Positions 48,401 to 57,900 of a stretch of 60,000 nt of DNA are shown here, in pieces; the stretch's first letter is position 1; the number at the start of each line of letters is the position of its first letter. The position numbers were made by a program, and so were the translations under genes. Under the pieces are notes generated by a model that searched no databases, had not been told where the DNA came from, and was given only the letters and a program-made list of their open reading frames with translations. Source of the DNA: Liolophura sinensis (taxonomy: Eukaryota; Mollusca; Polyplacophora; Chitonida; Chitonidae); assembly GCF_032854445.1 (NCBI RefSeq), contig NC_088300.1, forward strand, positions 1,428,001 through 1,488,000, written 5' to 3'.

Positions 48401-49937
48401 ATGGTTAGGACGCTGGACTTTTACACGGGGATAATACACGGGGTAAGGGTTCAACCGTGGCCTTTCACAGGGGCCATGGTTAACGGTTAGGACGTTTGAC
48501 TTTTACACGGGGATAAAACACGGGGTGAGTGTTCAACCGTGGCTTCATACAGGGATCATGGTTAATGGTTAGTTCGCTGGACTTTCACACAGGGGGAGTT
48601 TACGGGGTGAGGGTTCAACCGTGGCCTTTCACAGGGGCCATGGTTAATGGTTAGGGCGCTGGACTTTCACATGTGGGGAGTACACGGGTGAGGGTTCAAC
48701 CTTGGCTTTTTATAGGGGCCATGGTGAATGGTTAAGACGCTGGACTTTTACAAGGGGGGAGTACACGGGGTGAGGGTTCAATTCGGGACTTTTACAGGGG
48801 CCATGGTTAATGATTAGGACGCTGGACTTTTACACGGGGGCGGTACACGGGGTAAGGGTTCAATCCCGGCCTTTAACAGGGGTCATGGTTAATGGTTAGG
48901 ACGCTGGACTTTCACACGGTGGGAGTACACGGGGTAAGGGTTCAACCAAAGAATTTTACAAGGGTCATGGTTAATGGTTAGGACGGTAGACTTTCAGACG
49001 AGGGGAGTACACGGGGTAAGGGTTCAAACCCGGCCTTTAACAGGGGTTATGGTTAATGGTTAGGACGCTGGACTTTCACAGGAGGTGGGAGTACACAGGG
49101 TAAGAGTTTAGTCGTGGCCTTTTACAGGGGCAATGGTTAATGGTTAGGACGCTGGACTTTATCAAGAGGGGGGAGTACGCTGCGTAAGGGTTCAACCGTT
49201 GCCTTTTACAGGGGTCAGGGTTAATGGTTAAGACACGGGGTAAGGGTTTAACCGTTTCTTTTTACAGAGGCCTTGGTTAATGGTTAGAATGCTGAACTTT
49301 TACACGGGGGGAGTACACGTTGTGAGGGTTCAACCGTGGCGTTTTACAGGGGCCAGGGTAATGGTTAGGACGCTGGACCTTTGAGGGTTCATTCTCGGCC
49401 TTTAACAGGGGTCATGGTTAATGGTTAGGACGCTGGACTTTCACACGGGGGGAGTACACTTGGTAAGGGTTCAATCCGGGCCTTTTACAGGGGCCATGGT
49501 TAATAATTAGGACTCTGGACTTTTACACGGGGGATTACACGGGGTGAGGGATTAACCGTGGCCTTTCACATTGGCCATGGTTAATGGTTAGGACGCTGGA
49601 CTTTCACACGGGGGGAGTACATGGGGTGAGGGTTCAATACGGGCCTTTTACATTGGCCATGGTTAATGGTTAGGACGCTGGACTTTTAAACGGTGGGAGT
49701 ACACGGGGTGAGGGATGAACTGTGGCCTTTTACAGGGTTTATGGTTAATGGTTAGGACGCTGGACTTTCACACGGGGGAGTTCACGGGATGAGGGTTCAA
49801 TCTGGGCCTTTCACAGGGGCCATGGGTAATGATTTGGACGCTGGACTTTTACACGGGGGATTACACGGGGTGAGGGTTCAACCGTGGCCTTTTACAGGGG
49901 CCATGGTTAATGGTTAGGACGCTGGACCTTCACACAT

Positions 49938-49955
49938 GGGGGTGGGGGGTGGGGG
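49938..49955 (+). repeat. G-run inside the array
   Basis: GGGGGTGGGGGGTGGGGG sits where a unit normally has a single G-run. It looks like local expansion of that run. Confidence 0.8.
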
Positions 49956-50310
49956 TAATACACGTGGTAAGGGTTTAATCCGGTCCTATTACATGTGCCA
50001 TAGTTATTGGTTAGGACGCTGGACTTTTACACGGAGGGAGTTAAAGGTTCAATCTGGGCCTTTTTCAGGGGCCATGGTTATTGGTTAGGACGCTGGACTT
50101 TTACACGGAGGGAGTACACGTTGTAAAGGTTCAATCTGTCCTTTTTTTAGGGGCCATGGTTAATGGTTAGGACGCTGGACTTTTACACGGGGTGGAGTAC
50201 ACGGGGTGAGGGTTCAACTTTGGGCTTTTACACGGGGGGAGTACACGGGGTAAGGGTTTAACCGTGGCCAAGGTTATTGGTTAGTACGCTGAACTTTCAC
50301 ACGAAGGTAG

Positions 50311-50413
50311 TGTGTTCTGCCAGGTTTCCTCCCACCATGATGCTTGCAACCGTATTATAAATGAAATATTCTTGAGTACGGCGTAAAACACTAATAAAAT
50401 AAATAAAATAAAA
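50311..50413 (+). mobile_element. SINE 3' fragment in the last satellite units
   Basis: GGTTTCCTCCCACCATGATG through TTGAGTACGGCGTAAAACAC and an AAATAAAATAAA tail. Satellite sequence lies on both sides, so the SINE inserted into the array edge or was left there by truncation. Confidence 0.85.
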
Positions 50414-50485
50414 TTTTACACGGGGTATAGTGAACACGGTGAGAGTTCAACCCCGGCCATTTACACGGGCTTTGGTGACGATATG
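50414..50485 (+). repeat. Terminal, diverged satellite unit
   Basis: TTTACACGGGGTATAGTG, then GAGAGTTCAACCCCGGCC, is a partial 82-bp unit. Its T-arm-like part (GTTCAACCC) fits the Pol III B-box consensus fully, unlike the common GTTCAACCG of the array interior. Confidence 0.75.
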
Positions 50486-51084
50486 TTGTTAACACAGTTG
50501 AGTGTTTCATGAAGATGTCTGTTTTGTGTGCATATCCGCACATCACACGTTGAAACAAGTTTGTTAGTAGCTTGCCAAATGTCGATGGTTTACCCCAGAT
50601 CCTCCAGTTTCTTCCATCCGTAACACTGATTTAGATGAAATAACCGTCATTAAAAGTCTCCCGATGTGATATTTCTGCCAATTCTTCCTCAACTATACCT
50701 TGTTTATACTGAACATTACAGGACTTCAAACAACCCCTGTCACACAGAGAACACACGTAAGTTATACGGAGTTTAATTAAGATGTGCATAATAATTCGAA
50801 AGTGCTAAGGCAATAGCTTGGACTCAAATATTTAGTAGACCTCTTTCCATTCTCATGTATAGGCCTAAATTAGAAGGTACACCGGTCCTGACATATTCAT
50901 ATAGGGTACCATAGATGTGTGTTTTTTAAATTCCATAGTTCATATGACTGAATCTTTTGCTTAAACTCGTGTAATTGAAGATTTACGCAATTAAATTTGA
51001 ATTATTATTATCATCACTACCAGAAATTTCCAAAACTACTGATAGGGTGCCTTGGAGGGATGAACAAGGCTTGCCTTCAACACT
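50486..51084. other. No recognisable gene
   Basis: AT-rich sequence after the array. A CCCCAGATCCTCCAGTTTC stretch near 50592 could be a decayed SINE piece but is too diverged to call. Confidence 0.5.
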
Positions 51085-51173
51085 GTCTTGTCGCCACGAT
51101 ATGGCTGAGATATTTCCAATGCGGCGTTAAGCCTGAATCATTCATTCATTCATTCGTTCATTCATTCAACACT
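51085..51173 (+). mobile_element. SINE-type 3' end with (ATTC)n tail
   Basis: CACGATATGGCTGAGATATT, then CAATGCGGCGTTAAGCC and ATTC repeats. It resembles a tRNA-SINE 3' block with a CATT-type tail seen in molluscan genomes (from memory). The 5' part is not recognised. Confidence 0.6.
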
Positions 51174-51531
51174 GTCTTAAAAGATATTTCCTAAGTATTG
51201 GAAAGGGTGCTAGTGTTGGAATAGAATTACAGTGAAGCAAAGATTTGAAGATTTCTGTTTAAAAAAGCCCTTCATCCTTAGCTTAATTACTGTATCCCAT
51301 ATGTAAATGTCAAATCGAAGGACTAATTCACAGATAGTATAAATGCAGTGATTCTGTGGGAAAAGCCAAGGGTTGTAATACAAGGCAAGAAAGAGGGTAT
51401 CCATTAAAAGTTCAGCCTTTGAAAATGTCCACAAGTAATCAGAGCTTTACACAACCTAATGATTCAGAAGTTGTATAATAACGATACGTTCTGTTGATAG
51501 CACAAAACGCCTGGAATCCTTTATGCTATTC
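51174..51531. other. No recognisable feature
   Basis: A 74-codon minus-strand frame (51210-51434) has no motif. Nothing else is supported. Confidence 0.5.
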
Positions 51532-51680
51532 ATTTATTTATTTATTTATTTATTTGAATGGTGTTTTACGCCGTGCAAAAGAGTATTTCACTTATACGAC
51601 GGCGCCCAGCATTATGGTGAAACCGGGTACAGCCAAGGGGGCTGGGGGAAACCCACGACCAGGTTGCAGGTTGCTGCCAT
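51532..51680 (-). mobile_element. SINE, head missing
   Basis: Long TTTA tail, GGTGTTTTACGCCGTGC, GCCCAGCATTATGGTG and GGGGGAAACCCACGACC match the SINE in minus orientation with several indels. It ends in the core near GGTTGCTGCC. Confidence 0.85.
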
Positions 51681-51712
51681 GGCCGCACCTAGGCTTTGCC
51701 TATAATGTGCAA

Positions 51713-51763
51713 TATAATATGGTGTAATATAATGTAATATAACATAATATAATATAATATAAT
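51713..51763. repeat. (TAATA)n AT microsatellite
   Basis: Imperfect repeats of ATAATATA and variants; a short continuation occurs after the next SINE at 52028-52042. The SINE at 51764-52026 therefore probably inserted within it, and its target-site duplication cannot be told apart from the microsatellite. Confidence 0.9.
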
Positions 51764-52026
51764 CTATTTATTTATTTCATTGGTGTTTTACGCCGTACTC
51801 AAGAATATTTCACTTCTACAACGGCGGCCAGCATTATGGTGGGAGGAAACCGGGCAGAGCCGAGATGACACCCACGACCATCCACAGGCTGTTGGCAGAC
51901 CTTCCCACTCACGGCCGGAGAGGAAGCCAGCAAAACTGGACTTGAGCTCACGGCGACCGCATTGGTGAGAGGCTCCTGGGTCATTAGATGCGCTAGTGCG
52001 CTAACCAACTAAGCCACGGAGGCCCC
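51764..52026 (-). mobile_element. Full-length tRNA-headed SINE
   Basis: In minus orientation it runs from GGGGCCTCCGTGGCTTAG (A box TGGCTTAGTTGG) through the core to the 3' block and TTTA tail, with a few substitutions. The length is close to the copies at 5097 and 52594. Confidence 0.93.
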
Positions 52027-52399
52027 ATAAAATAATATAATATTGGTGTACAAAATTCTGGATATGTTTTATTAGCTGCTCTTAAAGGAAAAAACAACAG
52101 TACTAACTATACTTGTATGGAATGTGTTAGTAAGTAAAATAAGGATAATGTGTCTTGAGAAATCTTGAAAAACTTTGGGAACCACACAAATTATATAGTG
52201 TATAGGTGTTACGGATTATGGGCGATAATAATATAATTCCGTGGATAAATCATAAAGTTTTGGTCATGTACTCAAATAGCCACAAATTAGCTGTGGAACA
52301 AAATGTTGATGTATAGAGGGCACTTAGAGATGTTCTAATCCTTCGTTACAAAGGAAAAATACTCGACATATGTGTTTTGCCACAAGATAAACAAATAGA
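52027..52399. other. No recognisable feature
   Basis: AT-rich spacer, no frame or motif. Confidence 0.5.
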
Positions 52400-52470
52400 C
52401 GAATGGGCGGACGCATGGACGGACGGATGGATTAACGGACGGATGGATAAACGGACGGTTAGACGAATAG
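52400..52470. repeat. (GGAC/GGAT)n simple repeat
   Basis: Imperfect GGACGGAT and GGACGAAT repeats, interrupted by TAAACGGACGG. Confidence 0.85.
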
Positions 52471-52593
52471 ACAAATAAATTCGGGTGAATACATAACCCG
52501 CTTTGGCGGGTGTAAAAATGGACAGTTTGACTGGTCTAAAACAAGAATCTACTGAGCAATGCTTTCTGCGAACGCATAACGAAAAACAGTTAA

Positions 52594-52863
52594 TTTATTT
52601 ATTTATTGGATTGGTGTTTTACGCCGTACTAAGAGAATATTTCACTTATACGACGACGGCCAGCATTATGGTGGGTGGAAACCGGGCACAGCCCGGGGGA
52701 AACCCACGACCATCCGCAGGTTGCTGACAGACCTTCCCAATTACGGCCGGAGAGGAAGCCAGCATGAGCTGGACTTGAACTCACAGCGACCGCATTGGTG
52801 AGCGGCTCCTGGGTCATTACGCTGCGCTAGTGCGCTAACCGACTGAGCCACGGAGGCCCCCCC
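52594..52863 (-). mobile_element. Full-length tRNA-headed SINE with target-site duplication
   Basis: Intact head (A box TGGCTCAGTCGG on the minus strand, B box GTTCAAGTC), core, 3' block and TTTA tail. It is bracketed by an exact 11-bp duplication, AAAACAGTTAA, at 52583-52593 and 52864-52874. It is probably among the youngest insertions here. Confidence 0.93.
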
Positions 52864-52999
52864 AAAACAGTTAAGTAACGTTTCTGAATAAACACAGCCG
52901 AAATTACTTAACTCTTTTTTTTTCTGTTAACCAGTCATGCCCGTGATAATGAAAAAAGTTCAGTTTCATATGCGCTAGAGACATCCGTTAATCGTCGAT

Positions 53000-53005
53000 T
53001 TTATT
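53000..53005 (-). terminator. Candidate polyadenylation signal
   Basis: AATAAA on the minus strand, about 130 bases past the stop of the Patched-domain gene. Position and sequence are typical for a 3' end signal, but no cleavage site can be read from sequence alone. Confidence 0.4.
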
Positions 53006-53136
53006 CAGGACACTATGCAGATGTCTTCATTCTTTATCCAGTTAATATCTTTAGGATGGATAATTCCTGAGAGCACAAACTGATTATATATAATATAATT
53101 AAAGACGTACAGACACCTTCAATTATTACTTCTCAT

Positions 53137-54989
53137 TCATTGATTTGTGGCTTCTCTTTGTACGGAATCTTGAGAATGGGATGTAGTTTTCCCTGGTGGT
53201 CCGAAGAGGGAGAAGAACACCGGTAAGAACAGAATGGAATGGGCCATTCCGAATAGTACAACCAGTAACATTACCTTAAAAAATGAACTAAAAATGTAGG
53301 ATTCTGAAGGCGCCAGAAACAAAATACCAATAAATGAAGAGAGTGCACCGTTCAGTATTGGCCCTCCTGTGGCAGCCAGCGCCTTGGACACCACATCTTG
53401 TCTGCTGGTGCCCAGTTTCCCATTCTGCATCACGGCATGACAGATATGAGCGGAGTAATCCACGGAGAAGCCCGTGGCGGTGACGAGATGAAGCATTGTG
53501 ATAGAGCTGAGGGTGAGATCCCACCAGTACAGGAACCCTAGTATCCCCGTCAGTGTAGACACCATAGACACTGTAATAGACACAAACATGAGGGGGTGGG
53601 GAATAAAGATCACTGAGAGGACGAACATGGCCGCCACAGCCACTCCTACAGTCTGTAACGTGTTGGGCAAGATAGCAATATACTGCTCGAAGTAGAGGAA
53701 TGGCGGTGAGTACACGAAAACCGAGATACCGGATGTAGAAGCAATGTCTCTCATCCTTATCATGAACTGTCCTTGCTGTGAAGAATCTGGGAGATCAACT
53801 GTCTGAAAATGAAACCGTGAGCCCGTGATCTCGGACGAATTGTCCCCAAATCTAATATCGTTCTCAAACAAGGGATAATGCAGAAGAAACTTTTTCAGTC
53901 CGCCTGAGAAATTCTCTTTGGTGGATGGGTCATAAAAAGTGGAGTTTTGGTAAGTGGTCATCCAGGAGATCTGGAAGTTGTCTTGTATGGCGCTGTCAGC
54001 CTTCACCCCCTCAAAAAGGTTTTCCAGTGTGTTTATATTTGTGTCGTCATTGTAAGCCAGCGACTGACTGACAAAAAAAGTAACCAAGAAACGTTGCTGA
54101 TAGTGATCCGTGTTCCAGTTAGTATATTCATAGAAATACGAAGACGGAGCTATAAGGTTCTTCAGTTCGAGGCCCTGTCGTAAATGAACCACCCCGTAGA
54201 TTGACATTGAGAGATAACTTATGAGCATCAAGACAATCCCGACCCTGCCAGGTATAGATAAAACGAGGACAGGGAGAAATTTACGGGGCACCCTCTCGAA
54301 GAGGTTTTCGTCATCACCGGGTCTTTGAGAGGGTTGGCCAGAACAGAAGAGTCGCTCCAAACACAATCTGTTAGGTTTGGGAGTACTGTCCGGAGCGGTA
54401 ATATCAGTGTCTTTGGTAAGCATATTTTGTTGAAGTTCTATGGTTTCCTTTATGTTGGGCTTCCTGTGTTCAGGTTTGGGGGCACTCCCCTGTCTCATAT
54501 TGTCTGGAACGGCTGTTGCGTCAGGTTTGGAGTTACTGTCCTGTTTTCTATTGCCTGTGGTCACGACTGCATCGTTCTTTATTGGAGCAGTTTTGGTCGC
54601 ATCTTGTTTCCCATTACCGGAGGCAAGTGTTCCAGTGTCCACTGTCGATGCCTTCTGTTGAAGTTTGGACGAACTGTCCGGTTTCTCTCCATCGGGGGCC
54701 TCTGTTGGAATGGATTTCTGAGTAATATTGTGTTCAGGTTTAAACGCACTGTTTTCCACGGTGTTTGTCCCCTTGCTATCCTGGGTAACACTGGTTTCCT
54801 GTTTTCCTTTCTGGAGAACATCCGAAGAGTTGCTTCCAAGGGACTCCACTGGTGCTGCTTTTGATCCAGTCGATCCTACCACCATACACGTGGCACAGTG
54901 CCGGTTTTGTTTCACTCTCCAGCCATGTAGAGCCAAGCATCCCGCAAACAGCGTGACTTGGTTTAAGTAACAGAAGAGGATAGCCAAAG
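53137..54989 (-). CDS. Patched-domain gene, last exon
   Basis: Acceptor TTTTTCTCACAG precedes CTTTGGCTATCC. Completing the split codon gives YAALAIL, as expected in membrane span 6 of Patched proteins. The exon has 1853 bases: 616 residues plus the stop. The open frame extends upstream to 55122, but its first 44 residues are translated intron. It carries the long Ser/Thr/Lys/Pro/Gln-rich loop and the whole second membrane half, ending QREATNQ. Confidence 0.93.
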
Positions 54990-57900
54990 CTGTGAGAAAA
55001 AGAGATGAAAACCAGAAGAATGGTTGGGTAACGTTTTTCAAGCTTACACTAATGATATTCAATGTGAAAGTAAAAGTAAAGTGAAACCAAATAGAGACAA
55101 TTTGTACGACAACACAGAGCAAACTTTAAATCTCACCAGCGTATAGGCAAAATATCTTCACGGAGTAGAAGGAACTGGTCATTCCGATGAGAAAGGCCAC
55201 CAGGTCTGTGAGAGAGGTCAGCGTGATGGACATGCCACTGGTCCTCATGGTGGCCGCCACTCTGTCAGGGATGTTTATGGCTTCCCGGTTTTCTGACCAG
55301 CCCGACATTAAGATGAATGCGTCATCAACACCAACCCCTGAAGGTGAAACACGAACAAGCTCAGCTAGACCCAGGAAAACAAAAGGTAAGGATTCCATAG
55401 TGTGTATGTGGTATCATATAATCTACCAGGGAAATGACAACTAACTTTACTGTTTATAGCAATGGTTACATTTCAGCACTCACCATTCTTTTGATATCAT
55501 TTTGACTTCAAAAGGTCCAAACGTAATTTAAAAAATGATTTCATTTCATTTATTCACCATAAACCTTAAATTAAGTCCATGAGTAATACATTAGACGGGA
55601 ATAAAGCTCACAAGAGGTTGTCATATCCCATGAAAGTAGAATGTTACGTGATAGAGTATATACATAGATTAATGATAATGATATAACAGTGTGACATATA
55701 TAAACATACATGGTAACAAACAAATGTTGGCAATCAGGAAGCATAAAAGATGTTGGAAAACTTAGGAAGAACTTTAGGGAACTTTTTTGGGTCATTAACC
55801 TAAATAAAAGCAACCAAAATGTGTCTTAATCAAATTGCTCAATGAAATATATTTTAAGCCTGATTTAAAAAGAGATGTGGAATTTATAATACGAAGAGTG
55901 GTGGGTAGTTTATTCCATTTTAGACGGCAAATTGTTCTTAACAAGAAGAACGATATGTTCGTTCCGTACATAGGTCTATTATCATCCAATCGAGTTGCTC
56001 TAGTCACATAGTGATGGGTAGCAGATTGTCTTAACAGATAAGTTTCGAAGCTGGAGGAATAAGTTCGGGTCATAAAAAAAATGTGTGCTAAGAGTGATAC
56101 AGATAGAATGTTCATCTCTCGCAGTAAGATGGATAGTTGACGGAACAGAGGGGACGTGTGATCATTTCTTATTGAATAAGTGATAGTTCGAATGACGCGT
56201 TTCTGGAGGATCTCTAAGGGTGTGAGATGAGTTCGTGACTTGGTTTAAGTAACCCCATATTACTTAACTTAAGTGCCCCATATGATGTTTCCATATGAAA
56301 GGTAAGGATATATAAGAGACAAATACAGAATAAATGATGTTTTCTTGTTAACAGAATGCTTTATGTGGCTTATCAACCCGAGATTTCTGGACACCTTCGC
56401 ACTAATACAGTCGATATGGGAAGTCCAATTAAGTTTGGAAACGAAGACCATTCCAAGAAATTTTAATCTATATAATCTTTCTATTTAATTGTCACATATT
56501 TTAAGACAGGGTGGTGAGTTTATTTTCTTTTTAGTGAGAGGGGTTATGAGAAGATATTTGTCTTCGTAATGTTCAGGGATAGGCGGTTGCAGCAGAACCA
56601 AGTATGAAGTTTTTCAAGTTCAATGGACATAGTATTATAGAGATCATTTATATTATGAGAGGAGTAAATTGTGCTGGTATCATCTGCAAATAAAATAAAA
56701 TGAAGACGGTTAGATACATGAGAGATGTCGTCGATATAAAGTACGAACAAGAAAGGTCCTAAAATAGAGCCTTGTGGAACTCCACATTGTACAGATTCAG
56801 TTGATGTTAAAGTGTCAGAAAACGATACACACTGAGTTCTATTATATAAATAACTTCTAAACCAAGAGTTGCTTATACCTCTAAAGGTGAAAGGTGACTA
56901 TACTGTACAGTTTGTTCTCCTTGGCAGTCGCTAATTTATCATACAATGAAAAAGCAGAGATGTTGAGTGATTTGCTCTGGAGCCATATTGGTTTTTAGCA
57001 ATCATACCATCAGTTTCTGCATGGCTAAATACTGCATTTGAAGTTATGTTCTCAAGTATTTTACTGAAACAGAGAAGTACGGATATAGGTCGGTAGTTTT
57101 CCAGTAGGTTAGCCTCTCCTGCTTTGTATACAGGCGACACTTTCGCAATTTTCATGCTGTCAGGAACTTTGCCTGATACGTAATATAAGTTCATAATATG
57201 TGACAGAGGGGCAGAAATGTGATCGGAGACAAGTTTAATGACTGACATTCGAATTCCATCAATAACTGCAGAGGCTGAGTACATAAAGTCCGATATAACA
57301 GAAGTAACATTACTTGGTGTTACTTGTGGAAAAGAAAAATTACTGGCAAATGGTTCGCTTAAGTAATCTATAAACTGTTCATTTACGGCACGAATTTCTG
57401 TGTCCAAACTACTGGCTACAGAATTAAGGTATTTACTAAAGCTGTTTGCTATCGTAGCAGTGTCAGTTATATCAGTACCATTTATATTGAAGGACAAGGG
57501 TAGTTCTCGAGACTTCCTGCGATTCATTAATCCATTTAAAACTTTCCAGATACCTTTAATATAATTGTTTACCTAATTAAATTTGTTCTCAAAGTAGTGT
57601 TTTCTTGCTAAGCAAATACTATTGTTTAACTTGTTCTTGAAGGATCTCTACCTTTTTTTCAGATTCATCATCTCTATATTTAAGTTTAAGTCAAAGATAG
57701 ACATCAGAAGGCCGACTATTACCCAAATTTGAGTCGAGTCATGGGAAAACAGCGGTTACAGATGGAGGAGGACTTTCGACCAAAAGTGTCCATAGCATGA
57801 TTTACATCAAATGAGTTTAGAACAGAGTGCCAGTTTGTATTTTCTACTTCATCAATACAATTTCGCTTCTCTGATGCACCGTATTTCAGGTACTGCAATT

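Larger units (their letters stand above)
25791..50310 (+). repeat. 82-bp tRNA-like satellite array, about 295 copies
   Basis: A head-to-tail array with an 82-bp unit; for example ATGGTTAATGG starts at 26161 and 26243. Each unit contains, in order, an A-box/D-arm-like block (TGGTTAATGGTTAGGACGC), a CTGGACTTTCACACGGG block like a tRNA anticodon arm with TTC, an internal near-duplicate of ACACGGGGxGAG, a B-box/T-arm-like block (GGTTCAACC or GGTTCAATCC) and often TTTT or TTTTT just after. Block order and sequence most resemble tRNA-Glu. Units differ by point changes and a few 1-10 bp indels, and multi-unit blocks recur. All frames of 60-118 codons inside are by-products, because 82 is not a multiple of three. 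The array itself is certain; tRNA ancestry is inference. Confidence 0.97.

Noticed and set aside
26000-50000. Many 60-118 codon frames with GGVHGVR-type repeats
   Set aside because: Frames inside the 82-bp satellite; they shift frame each unit and end by chance.
25791-50310. CRISPR-like array
   Set aside because: The unit is continuous 82 bp with no separate unique spacers, and the surrounding genome is eukaryotic.
25791-50310. Functional tRNA-Glu gene cluster
   Set aside because: The anticodon stem is mismatched, the variable region is too long and the usual T-stem pairing is broken in most units. A working tRNA is unlikely.
54325-54864. Plus-strand 179-codon frame opposite the Patched exon
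   Set aside because: A shadow of the minus-strand coding exon; the minus frame has domain support and splice sites.
55126-55398. ATG at 55398 as a gene start
   Set aside because: It lies in the intron upstream of the CACCTTCAG acceptor; the upstream exon at 59539-60000 joins in phase.
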